Both the position numbers and the translations under genes were made by a program. Source: an uncultured Chloroflexales bacterium (GTDB taxonomy: Bacteria; Chloroflexota; Chloroflexia; Chloroflexales; Chloroflexaceae). From it: 64,000 nucleotides of DNA. Below are positions 52,601 through 59,939 of this stretch, piece after piece (position 1 is the stretch's first letter; the number at the start of each line of letters is the position of its first letter). The stretch spans positions 27,656 through 91,655 of the forward strand of contig CAKZSI010000017.1 of NCBI GenBank assembly GCA_937918935.1. Reading direction: 5' to 3'. Under the pieces are notes generated by a model that saw nothing but the letters and a program-made list of their open reading frames with translations, was not told where the DNA came from and ran no database searches.

Positions 52601-53087
52601 CCTGATAACTCTGGATCGACAGGACGCCGACAGCCTCGGCGCCGATCATCAGCGGTACGCCGAGCCAGGCGCGCGAGCGTTTCTCGCGCTTGCCAAAGGG
52701 AACGGGGAAGAACGTGGGGTCGCGTTCCGTCAGCAGATCCTGAAACAGCAAGGGTTGCCGGGTACGGATGATCGTGCCGGTGAGGTGGCCGTACTCGACA
52801 TCCTCGATAAACTCGCTCACCTCTTCATCAAGTAGCAGGGCGCAGGTGAAGCGCTCACGGTGCTCATCGCAGTAAGCCAGGTAGAAGGCGTCGAACGCGA
52901 AGACGCCGGCGAGTTCGCGCTGAATGGTCTCGAAGATGGCGCGGAAACCGGGACGCTCGCGGCCGGCCAGACTGATGGCGATCAGCGCGCTGAGCACGCG
53001 TGCATCACGATCATGCTGGTAGCGCAACGCATCACGCTGCCGTTCGAGTTCGATCACTTGCGCATTACTGGCAGTGGACCGTCGCAT
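49635..53087 (-). CDS. Five-GAF-domain SpoIIE/RsbU-type serine phosphatase
   Basis: 1150 residues from ATG 53087 (GGGGA upstream; a GTG at 53102 is also in frame). A short coiled-coil start (QVIELERQRDALRYQ) leads to five consecutive GAF domains. Each begins with a helix (LSALIAISLAG, LAALSVISAGLV, LEAIGQIGKVV, LELVNRMASVL, LREMTRVLSSTF) and ends with an A(I/V)xxENxRL-type or VQKVRLF helix. A helical linker, LEIARRIQANLFPRQLP, is typical for RsbU-like enzymes. The C-terminal PP2C domain keeps its metal residues: GGDFYDVV, GDVSGKSLPAAMLM and PHDDMTLVV. No membrane segment. It likely dephosphorylates an anti-sigma-antagonist, but no such partner is encoded in the window. Ligands unknown. Confidence 0.9.
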   Translation of the reverse strand: MRRSTASNAQVIELERQRDALRYQHDRDARVLSALIAISLAGRERPGFRAIFETIQRELAGVFAFDAFYLAYCDEHRERFTCALLLDEEVSEFIEDVEYGHLTGTIIRTRQPLLFQDLLTERDPTFFPVPFGKREKRSRAWLGVPLMIGAEAVGVLSIQSYQAGVYTEADRETLQRIANVIAVVLENVALVTRQEQLSAELVAQVTARTEELAALSVISAGLVERRPLAETLGRALEIVLRLFHLDAGNVRLLDATRNYLVLCCQRGFSEEYEQRTYRSPLATSPIRSVVESGELIVAPRNWYEFRRGGSLPLEVFPRFECSLILPLFAGNAVVGTLSLFGFAQRDFSPQDVRVAQSVANQIAIIVENRRLLDEQERQITELEAIGQIGKVVTASYDLDKMLAEIYRVFNSLLGAPVFALLICEPESEIVTNAVFVEEGEWVPLDLVGRQVTPGSLSHWIMAHREPLLFHDLLHERHEMTSRGIEPQGVGSARLVRSWAGVPVVARDGELIGALSIQDYRPYRYDSGTIDFLKQVASHVSLGVQKVRLFQERERLLRETRSHAEALERQAHRLELVNRMASVLAARLDQQEILELAARELVQLFWADHTGTVLFTEDAGLVVAEYPPTGIVGLTFPMQDNPLMERLIATRRPVVIENIEQDPLAGPGREIWRSMGIRSLIIVPLVSRDRVLGSISLDSYGPPLRFDDEELELMSTVATSIAAAVENARLFAAEQEQRRTAETLREMTRVLSSTFDPNEVLRLVLGELQKVIAFDTASIMLLDGAQLRLVASRGRAPGIEPRSLILPLEGTAAGHVARTGTPLRYIAGRTDGPWMHIPGSSNILSWIGVPLIARGHVVGVLNIDLRRPLEGEPGFGRVFFSERDVEVASAFANHAALAIENARLYQESVARVEQELEIARRIQANLFPRQLPSTEGLELAARCVPARETGGDFYDVVQLGARLGVIVGDVSGKSLPAAMLMAVARSTARSEARNHETPSVVLTETNRSLVDDVPRNSFVALSYALVDRASDRLVLASAGQLTPLLRRADGRTTFLEGPPALPLGLSDRVTFGQFEVILRPGDTVLFYTDGIVEAHDQRRNLFGFERLEWLIQQWGHLPAGQLVDRVLAEVYAFSEGMPPHDDMTLVVIRVR

Positions 53088-53117
53088 AGCCTGTCCCCGC
53101 ACACTGGCGCGTGAGAA

Positions 53118-53134
53118 GGGAAGCCCGGCTTCCC
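53118..53134. repeat. GGGAAGCC-c-GGCTTCCC hairpin between ygfZ and the GAF gene
   Basis: Perfect 8-bp stem directly after the ygfZ stop codon on the minus strand and 31 nt before the GAF-SpoIIE ATG. Same family as the hairpins at 911-928, 23335-23352 and 43677-43695. Confidence 0.6.
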
Positions 53135-54157
53135 TCAGACGTCGCGCAGCGCGCCAGCGTCGTCAAAGGGCAATGCCGCTACCTCGACGCGACTACCGGC
53201 AACGTGCAGAATGGTACCGGGAGCCGCATGGGCCGTGCGTACATAGCCAAGCCCGATCAGCCCGTAGCGAGGAGAATCAACCAGGCTGGTCAGATCGCCA
53301 GCCTCTTTCCCCTCGGCATCGAGGCGCGCCAGGGGCATCGTTGCCTCGGCGGGCAACTCGGGCCGCGCAGCGAAGCGTAGGCCCCGCAACTGTCTGGCAA
53401 GGCGGCCACGGCTTTCCATACGCGCGATAATCTCCTGACCCACGTAACAGCCCTTGTTGAAGCTCACCGCGCTCCACAGGCCGGTCTCGAGTGGAATGTA
53501 CTCCTGCGACAACTCGCGCCCGAAGGCGCCATAGCCGTGCTCCACGCGGAGCACGTCGTAGGTGGCCGCATCGAGCCAGACGGCGCCTGCCGCGGCCAGG
53601 GTGGCGCCAAGGCGCTCCAGGACAGCAGGGGGGGCCATCAGGCGGTAGCCGCTCCCGCCAATCGGCGCCGCGCCGGCCACGTAGAGCGGTGCGTCCTCCC
53701 ACGTGGCAACCGCAATACCGCGAGGGGCCAGTTCTGCGGCGGCTATGCCCCGGGTCGCCAGCAGTGCCGCGGCGCGCGGGCCGTACAGCGTCACCTCGCC
53801 AAGGGTAGCGCCGGCATCTTCCACCTTCACCCGGTCGTTGAAGAAAATGTTCTTCCGCAGGTACCCGTAGATCGTTGCGCCCTGCCCCGGACTCGTGACC
53901 AGCAACAACCCGTCCTCCAGGCAGTACACATCGAGCAGGTCGATGATGCGGCCAATCGGCGTGGTCAGCACCGTCTCGGTCCCCTCGCCAGGTTGGAGCC
54001 GCTCGATATGGTTGGTCGAGAGGCGGTGCAGCAGCGCGGCACGATCGCGATCACGCATCCAGACGCGGCCACGGGCGGAACTATCGTACAGTGCGGCGCC
54101 CGCGTGGGCCGCGGCGTAGACATCAGGCTGGGCGTGTGAGATAGGTGTGTCGGTCAT
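53135..54157 (-). CDS. ygfZ: YgfZ/GcvT-like folate-binding protein (Fe-S cluster maintenance)
   Basis: 340 residues. The diagnostic YgfZ motif KGCYVGQE (Cys near residue 236) is intact, within SFNKGCYVGQEIIARM. Other family blocks: DSSARGRVWMRDRDRAALLHRLSTN at the N-terminus (GcvT-like), LTTPIGRIIDLLDVYC, and EYIPLETGLWSAVSFNKG. YgfZ helps build or repair certain [4Fe-4S] enzymes using a folate; that fits a genome with complex I, radical SAM and Nth proteins, but adjacency shows no specific target. It is upstream of the GAF-SpoIIE gene on the same strand. Confidence 0.88.
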   Translation of the reverse strand: MTDTPISHAQPDVYAAAHAGAALYDSSARGRVWMRDRDRAALLHRLSTNHIERLQPGEGTETVLTTPIGRIIDLLDVYCLEDGLLLVTSPGQGATIYGYLRKNIFFNDRVKVEDAGATLGEVTLYGPRAAALLATRGIAAAELAPRGIAVATWEDAPLYVAGAAPIGGSGYRLMAPPAVLERLGATLAAAGAVWLDAATYDVLRVEHGYGAFGRELSQEYIPLETGLWSAVSFNKGCYVGQEIIARMESRGRLARQLRGLRFAARPELPAEATMPLARLDAEGKEAGDLTSLVDSPRYGLIGLGYVRTAHAAPGTILHVAGSRVEVAALPFDDAGALRDV

Positions 54158-54548
54158 GATTCATCATTGGGATGCACGAGAGACTTTCTGAAATGGCCCG
54201 GCCCTTCGGCACCCTCCTCCATCCAGCATCTGTTCACTGCCGCCTTCTCGATCATCAGTAGAAATCGAAGGAAAGGCAAAGACCAGGACACCCGATTCCT
54301 TGTGCCATTCTTATCATATCATAGGCTACCCGCTAACAGGAATAGCAAGGCAGGGCTGAAAGGGCTGTCGCAACGTTTTTGATCCTTGCCTCAACCCCCA
54401 GGTTTTTCAGTTGGTTCTGGCGGCTACGTCGCCCACACCCTGCCATAGGAAGCGGACGTTGCACGAGCTCTGGCAGGGCTGACGCAACGACACTGCCGGA
54501 GCCCGGAGCACTGCGCCCTCCTAAGACCCTCCCGTGCGAAGCCTGCTT
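54158..54548. other. Intergenic region upstream of ygfZ (391 bp)
   Basis: No supportable gene. On the minus strand there is a double -10-like TATGATATGAT at 54323-54313 with a TTGCTA 19 nt further upstream, a weak promoter candidate for ygfZ. The half next to the E1-beta stop has CCTCCTAAGACCCTCCC repeat text and a GGTTCTGGCGGC block that also occurs in the hairpin at 40251-40305. Confidence 0.45.
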
Positions 54549-55598
54549 TCAATATTCCAGTAACTGCTGCGCCGCGGCGCGGATCTTCGCCGCATCGGGA
54601 CGGTGGGCGTCCTCCAGGGGCGGGCTGTAGGGCACGGGCGTGTCGGGAGCGGCCACACGGGTGATCGGGCCGTCGAGACTCTCGAAGGCGCGCTCGGCGA
54701 TCAGCGCGGCCACTTCGCCGCCAACGCCGCAGGTGCGGTTGGCTTCGTGAACGATGAGCACCTTGCCGGTCTTGCGGGCGGTGGCCAGAATGGCCGTCTC
54801 GTCGAGGGGTTTGAGCGTCCGCAGGTCGAGCACCTCGATGCCGTGCCCGGCGCGCTCCAGGTCGGCGGCGACCGCCATGGCCTCGTGGACCATTGCGCCG
54901 TAGGTGATGATTGACAACTCCTCGCCCTCGCGGCGCAGGGCCGCCACGCCGATTGGCGTCAGACCGGCCTCGCCGCCGGCCACTGGCCCCTTGAGTGAAC
55001 GGTAGAGATACTTCGTCTCGTAATAGATCACCGGGTTGGGATCACGGATGGCGCTGACCAGCAGGCCCCAGGCATCGGCTGGGGTGGCGGGGGCCACCAC
55101 CTTCAGCCCCGGGGTATGCACGAACCAGGCTTCGTTGCTCTGGGAGTGGAAGGGACCGGCGCGCAGACCGCCCGCGCCCGGCGCGCGAATGGTAATCGGG
55201 ACCGGCTGGCCCCAGCGGTAGTGGTTGGTGGCGGCGAACTGCACGATCGCGTCGAAGCCGGTGGAGATAAAATCGGCGAACTGCATCTCCACCACCGGGC
55301 GGAAGCCCTGGAAGCTCATACCGATCGCCGCGTAGATCATCCCCAGTTCGGTCATCGGGGTGTCGATCACCCGCTGCTCGCCAAACTCCTCAATCAACCC
55401 CTGGGTCACCTTGAAGGCGCCGCCGTAGACGCCAATGTCTTCGCCCAGCAGTAGCACCGCCGGATCGCGTCGCAGTTCGTAACGCAGCGCCTCGCGAATG
55501 GCCTCGAGATAGGTCAGTTCACGGGCGGCTTCCAGGGGCGCGTTGCCCGTCTCGGCAAGCGTGGTGACACCAGCGTGGAGATTCGCATCCCAGGTCAT
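54549..55598 (-). CDS. 2-oxoacid dehydrogenase E1 component, beta subunit
   Basis: 349 residues from ATG 55598 (AGAGGAC 6 nt upstream). Transketolase-like pyrimidine-binding domain and C-terminal domain: TYLEAIREALRYEL, LLLGEDIGVYGGAF (the Glu that activates thiamine diphosphate), DTPMTELGMIYAAIGMSF, RPVVEMQFADFI, GAGGLRAGPFHSQSNEAWF, and EVLDLRTLKPLDE. It forms an alpha2beta2 E1 with the upstream gene, decarboxylating pyruvate or a branched-chain 2-oxoacid and passing the acyl group to a lipoyl E2. No E2 or E3 gene is present in the window. Substrate cannot be decided from sequence. Confidence 0.9.
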   Translation of the reverse strand: MTWDANLHAGVTTLAETGNAPLEAARELTYLEAIREALRYELRRDPAVLLLGEDIGVYGGAFKVTQGLIEEFGEQRVIDTPMTELGMIYAAIGMSFQGFRPVVEMQFADFISTGFDAIVQFAATNHYRWGQPVPITIRAPGAGGLRAGPFHSQSNEAWFVHTPGLKVVAPATPADAWGLLVSAIRDPNPVIYYETKYLYRSLKGPVAGGEAGLTPIGVAALRREGEELSIITYGAMVHEAMAVAADLERAGHGIEVLDLRTLKPLDETAILATARKTGKVLIVHEANRTCGVGGEVAALIAERAFESLDGPITRVAAPDTPVPYSPPLEDAHRPDAAKIRAAAQQLLEY

Positions 55599-55659
55599 GA
55601 TCTGTCCTCTCTCAAAGCCAGGCCGAAGCATCGGCTGCTACGCCTTACGGAGCGTCCCC

Positions 55660-56625
55660 TCACTGCGCGTACACCCCCTGCGTCACCTCTGACGGGTCGG
55701 GATAGGGACTGGCTTCAGCGTGGGCCTGGGCCTCGTCGAGTTCGCGGTCGATGCGTTCAAGGAGGGCGGCAAGGCCGGCGTCATCGAGCAAGCCCCGTTC
55801 GCGGAGCAGGGCCTCGATACGGGCGATCGGATCGCGCCGGGCCCAGGTTTCCAGCAGTTCCGTCGGGACATAGGCCATGTTATCGTGGATGGCATGGCCG
55901 CGCATACGCATGGTCTTGCACTCGATCAGGGTCGGCCCACCGCCGGCGCGCGCCCGCTCCACCGCCTGAGAAGCGGCCTCGTACACTGCGCAGAAATCGT
56001 TGCCGTCCACGATAACGCCAGGCATCCCATAGCCCGCGGCGCGATCGGCGATATGCTCGATGCGCATCTGGCGCGCCAGGGGGGTAGAATAGGCATACTG
56101 GTTGTTCTCGCAGATGACCACCATTGGCAGTTGGAAGACCGAGGCCCAGTTCAGGGCCTCGTGGGCCAGGCCCTGACTGGCGCCGCCATCGCCGAAGAAG
56201 GCCATCGCCACCCGCGGCTCGCCCTTGAGCTTGAAGGCGTGGGCCACGCCGGCAATTACCCCGGTGGAGGCGGGCAGATGACTGATGAACCCGATGAGGC
56301 CAAGGCTCAGATCGCCCATACCGTGCAGATTGGCGTCGCGCCCGCGACTGACGCCCGTCGCCCGTCCGAGGAACTGCGCCAGAATGCGCCGCGGGTGCAG
56401 CCCGCGCACCAGGTAGGCGCCGAGGTCGCGATGCATCGGCGCCGCCACATCGTCGGGGCCGAGGGCCAGTCCGGCGGCGACACTGATGGCTTCGTGGCCG
56501 ATCTGTGAAAAGTAGCCGCCGATGATTTTGCTCTGCTTGTGGAGAAAGGCGCCCCGTTCGTCCAGGGCGCGGGTCAGGCGCATCCAGTAGTGCGCCTGAG
56601 TGAGTAATTCTGTGGGAAGCTCCAT
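55660..56625 (-). CDS. 2-oxoacid dehydrogenase E1 component, alpha subunit
   Basis: 321 residues. Thiamine-diphosphate motif GDG at about residue 143 (AFFGDGGASQGLAHEALNWA), closing with CENNQYAYST. N-terminal blocks RGAFLHKQSKIIGGYFSQIGHEA and HRDLGAYLVRG; the phosphorylation-loop region reads MRMRGHAIHDNMAYVP. This differs from classical PdhA (RYRGHSMSDP) and resembles the acetoin/branched-chain-type E1 alphas. Start ATG 56625 has no clear ribosome site. A 15-nt palindrome sits 12 nt upstream. 61 nt before the beta subunit; the pair is an operon. Confidence 0.9.
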   Translation of the reverse strand: MELPTELLTQAHYWMRLTRALDERGAFLHKQSKIIGGYFSQIGHEAISVAAGLALGPDDVAAPMHRDLGAYLVRGLHPRRILAQFLGRATGVSRGRDANLHGMGDLSLGLIGFISHLPASTGVIAGVAHAFKLKGEPRVAMAFFGDGGASQGLAHEALNWASVFQLPMVVICENNQYAYSTPLARQMRIEHIADRAAGYGMPGVIVDGNDFCAVYEAASQAVERARAGGGPTLIECKTMRMRGHAIHDNMAYVPTELLETWARRDPIARIEALLRERGLLDDAGLAALLERIDRELDEAQAHAEASPYPDPSEVTQGVYAQ

Positions 56626-56636
56626 TGCGCTTGTGT

Positions 56637-56681
56637 CAGGTTATTAACCTGGCGTCGTTCCATGCCGGGAGGTGGTTAACC
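56637..56681 (-). promoter_or_regulatory. Palindromic GGTTA elements upstream of E1 alpha (operator candidate)
   Basis: CAGGTT-ATT-AACCTG (56637-56651), then GGTTAACC (56674-56681). Both are perfect inverted repeats and share the GGTTA/TAACC core. A minus-strand TACAAT at 56715-56710 would be the -10, so both would lie downstream of the transcription start, where a repressor could act. Resembles in layout, not in sequence, the sites of GntR-type pyruvate regulators. Confidence 0.45.
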
Positions 56682-56795
56682 CCGGGTTGAATGCGGTTGC
56701 GGCGCGGGTATTGTACCATTTTTGCGCGCCAGGGGCACACCACGGGGTGCGGGCGCCCTCGACGATATTTGCCGCCGCGGGCACCCCGGATGGGC

Positions 56796-56825
56796 TTGCG
56801 AATCCACCGCTCGATCCAGTAGAAT
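56796..56825 (+). promoter_or_regulatory. Promoter of the second double-VWA gene
   Basis: TTGCGA (56796-56801), 18-nt spacer, TAGAAT (56820-56825), about 70 nt before the gene start. 4/6 and 5/6 matches. It points away from the E1 operon. Confidence 0.5.
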
Positions 56826-56896
56826 GAAACAGCTTGCCCCAAAAACCGTTCCACGGCCCGCCCCGGCGGGTCATGTTTCCCGCCGAAAGATTGCCT

Positions 56897-59803
56897 ATGC
56901 CGCGCCTCTCGTTCATCTACCCTGAGATGCTCTGGCTGCTAATAGTGGTAGGGCTGATCTGGGCCGTTGCGCTGCTGCCCCCGCGTCGGTTGACGCCGGG
57001 ACGTTTCTGGACGAGCGTGGCGCTCCGCAGTGTGATCGCTATCGCGCTGGTCTTTGCCGTGGCCGGCGCACAACTCGTGTTGCCCGTCGAGCGCCTGACG
57101 ACGGTCTTTTTGCTCGACGGGAGCGATTCGATGCCGCCCTCGACCCGCGCCCAGGCCGAGACCTTCATCCAGGAGGCCCTCCAGCAGATGCCGCCGGGCG
57201 ACCGGGCGGCTATCGTAGTTTTCGGCGGCAATGCCCTGGTGGAACGGGCGCCCGGCGAGGAGCGCCGTCTGGGGCGCATCAGTTCTGTGCCGGTGGCGAC
57301 GCGCACCAACATCGCCGAGGCCATCCAGCTCGGTCTGGCCCTCTTTCCCGCCGATGCCGAAAAACGCCTGGTGCTGCTCTCCGACGGCGGCGAGAACGAG
57401 GGTCGGGCAATCGAGGCCGCGCGCCTGGCCGCCGCGCGGGGAGTGCCGATTGACATCGTTGATCTCGCCCTGAACTCCAATGACGCCGAGGCGCTGATCG
57501 CCCGCCTGGAGGCCCCCGCGCGCGTGCGCGACAACCAGCGTGCCACGGTGATCGCCACAGTGGAAAGCACGGTGGCCCAGGGCGCCACCGTGCGCCTGAT
57601 CGGCGATGGGGGAGTGATCGCCGAACGGCGGGTTGAGCTGCAAGCCGGCGCCAACGAAGTTCCGTTCCAGGTTGAGGTTTCCGGCGCCGGTTTCCAGCGC
57701 TTCCGCGTGCAGATCGAAGCCGACCAGGATGGGCGCCCGCAGAATAATGAGGCGTCGGCGCTGATCCAGATCCAGGGGCCGCCGCGGGTGCTGCTGGTGG
57801 CCGCCACCCGCGCCGACGCCCAGCCGCTGGCTACCGGTCTCCAGGCTACCAGTATCATCGCCGAGATTGTTGTTCCAGAGATGATGCCCACCGACCTGGC
57901 CGGCCTGAGCGCCTACGAGAGCGTGGTGCTGGTCAACACCCCGGCCCGCGCTCTGCCGGTGGGTGCTATGGCCGTCTTGCCGACCTATGTCCGCGATCTG
58001 GGCAGGGGCCTGGTGATGATCGGCGGCGAGGAGAGTTTCGGCGTCGGCGGCTATGGGCGCACGCCGATTGAAGAGGCCCTCCCGGTCTATATGGACGTGC
58101 GCAACCGCGAGGAACGACCCGACCTGGCCCTCGTCTTCGTGATCGACAAGTCCGGTTCGATGGATGCCTGCCACTGCGCCAGCCCCGATCGCGGCGCTAT
58201 GCCCCTCCAGGCCGCCGGGACGCGCAAGGTGGACATCGCCAGGGAGGCGGTGGCCCAGGCGTCCGCCCTCCTGGGGCCGCACGATACCCTCGGCATCGTG
58301 TCGTTCGATAGCCGCGCGGTCCAGACCATGCCGCCGACCACCGGCGCGACGGTCGAGGAGGTGATCGAGGCGCTTTCAAGCCTTGAGCCGCGCGGCTCCA
58401 CCAATGTCCGCGCCGGGTTGCTGGAGGCCGAGGCGCTGCTCCAGGGCGTGGACGCCCGTCTCAAGCACGTGATTCTGCTTACCGACGGCTGGGGATCCGG
58501 CGGCGATCAGGTAGATATTGCCGAGCGCATGCGCGCCCAGGGCATGACCCTCACCGTGGTGGCGGCCGGCAGTGGCTCGGCTGACTATCTCGAACGCCTG
58601 GCGATTGCCGGCGGCGGGCGTTACTATCCGGCCCAGGATATAGCCGAGGTGCCCCAGATCTTTGTACAGGAGACCATCACCACGGTTGGCAATTACATCA
58701 TTGAACGCCCCTTCGTGCCCGTGGCCATCGGCGAAAGCCCGATCCTGGCCGGTCTCGGCGGTCTGCCCCCGCTCTTCGGCTTCAACGGCAGCACGCTCAA
58801 AGAGAGCGCCCGCGCAGTGCTGGAGACCGATGATGATCAACCGCTGCTGGCGATCTGGCAGTACGGGTTGGGGCGCAGCGCCGCCTGGCTCAGCGACACG
58901 CGCGGCAAATGGGCCGCGGAGTGGATCCGCTGGGAGGGTTTCCCGCGTTTTGCCGGGCAACTCGTCGGGGCAGTACTGCCCACCCGCGGCGGCCAGGAGG
59001 TCAGCGCCGAGATGGAGGTGGCCGGCGCCGAAACCCTCATCCGGCTGACCACCGGCCCGGGGCAGGAGAACATGGAGATCACCGCGACCCTGATCGGCAC
59101 CGATGGCTCCCGGCGTGCGGTGCCCCTGCCGCAGGTCGGGCCGCAAACCTACCAGGGCCGCTTCGAGAGCCCGGCGCCGGGCACGTACCTGGTGCAGATC
59201 AGCGGCGCCGCCGCGGGCCGGCCGGTGCTGCAGGAGACAGCCGGCCTGGTGGTGCCGTATTCTTCGGAGTACCGTGGCGCCCAGGCCAACCCGGCCCTGC
59301 TGGCCGAACTCGCCGCGCTTACCGGCGGCGCGCCGCTGACCGAGGCGGCGGCGGCCTTCAATCGGGTTGACAGCGGCGTGACGCGCGCCCGCGAGATCGC
59401 CATGCCCCTGCTCGCCCTGGCGCTGCTGTTGCTGGTCTTCGATATTGCCGCGCGACGCCTCCTCCTGCGCCGTGAGGACCTCGCCGCGGCCCGGGCCTGG
59501 ATGACGACCCCGCGCGCCACGCCGGCTCGCCCCGCGCCCGCACCGGTTGATCCGACCCTGGAGCGTCTGGCCGGGGCCAAACGGCGCGCGCATGGGCGCA
59601 TCGGCGGCCCCACGGCGCCCGAAAACCCGGCGCTGTCAACCACCAGCGTTGCTGCCCCCACCAACCCGGCAGGACCGCCGCCGCCCGCCCCTCCTCCGAT
59701 GGCACCGCCCCCGGCGGCGCCACCCGCTTCGACCGATGATCCCCTGGCGCGCCTGCGCGCGGCCAGGGAACGCGCCCGCCGCCGCGCCAGCGGGGAGGAG
59801 TAG
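56897..59803 (+). CDS. Double-VWA membrane protein, paralogue 2
   Basis: 968 residues from ATG 56897; the start is chosen by alignment with paralogue 1 (MPRLSFIYPEMLWLL versus MMFISFVHPAALWLL). Same layout: two N-terminal helices, VWA 1 with MIDAS D74-G-S-D-S, beta domain, amidotransferase-like segment (PPRVLLVAATRAD, YVRDLGRGLVMIGGEESFGVGG), and VWA 2 with D417-K-S-G-S-M. Then a beta domain, one membrane helix (LLALALLLLVFDI) and a Pro-rich tail. After the second MIDAS there is an insertion of about 25 residues starting DACHCAS that paralogue 1 lacks. The tail carries the same two basic motifs in swapped order (TLERLAGAKRRAHGR then LARLRAARERARRR). Substrate or partner unknown. Confidence 0.83.
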   Translation: MPRLSFIYPEMLWLLIVVGLIWAVALLPPRRLTPGRFWTSVALRSVIAIALVFAVAGAQLVLPVERLTTVFLLDGSDSMPPSTRAQAETFIQEALQQMPPGDRAAIVVFGGNALVERAPGEERRLGRISSVPVATRTNIAEAIQLGLALFPADAEKRLVLLSDGGENEGRAIEAARLAAARGVPIDIVDLALNSNDAEALIARLEAPARVRDNQRATVIATVESTVAQGATVRLIGDGGVIAERRVELQAGANEVPFQVEVSGAGFQRFRVQIEADQDGRPQNNEASALIQIQGPPRVLLVAATRADAQPLATGLQATSIIAEIVVPEMMPTDLAGLSAYESVVLVNTPARALPVGAMAVLPTYVRDLGRGLVMIGGEESFGVGGYGRTPIEEALPVYMDVRNREERPDLALVFVIDKSGSMDACHCASPDRGAMPLQAAGTRKVDIAREAVAQASALLGPHDTLGIVSFDSRAVQTMPPTTGATVEEVIEALSSLEPRGSTNVRAGLLEAEALLQGVDARLKHVILLTDGWGSGGDQVDIAERMRAQGMTLTVVAAGSGSADYLERLAIAGGGRYYPAQDIAEVPQIFVQETITTVGNYIIERPFVPVAIGESPILAGLGGLPPLFGFNGSTLKESARAVLETDDDQPLLAIWQYGLGRSAAWLSDTRGKWAAEWIRWEGFPRFAGQLVGAVLPTRGGQEVSAEMEVAGAETLIRLTTGPGQENMEITATLIGTDGSRRAVPLPQVGPQTYQGRFESPAPGTYLVQISGAAAGRPVLQETAGLVVPYSSEYRGAQANPALLAELAALTGGAPLTEAAAAFNRVDSGVTRAREIAMPLLALALLLLVFDIAARRLLLRREDLAAARAWMTTPRATPARPAPAPVDPTLERLAGAKRRAHGRIGGPTAPENPALSTTSVAAPTNPAGPPPPAPPPMAPPPAAPPASTDDPLARLRAARERARRRASGEE

Positions 59804-59939
59804 GCCCATCGAGCCGCCAGACCTTCAGGCGCAAGCTGGCTCCGGCACGCGCATAGTGGCGCAACCAGGTTTCCCCACGCTCTGCCTGAGGGGAGAATCT
59901 GGGAGCCTGCGCCCTTCCTGCTGCAGCCTCAGGTGCGTA

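Noticed and set aside
56637..56651. Classical PdhR box upstream of E1 alpha
   Set aside because: PdhR prefers TTGGT-N3-ACCAA; this site is GGTT-ATT-AACC, so only the layout is similar.
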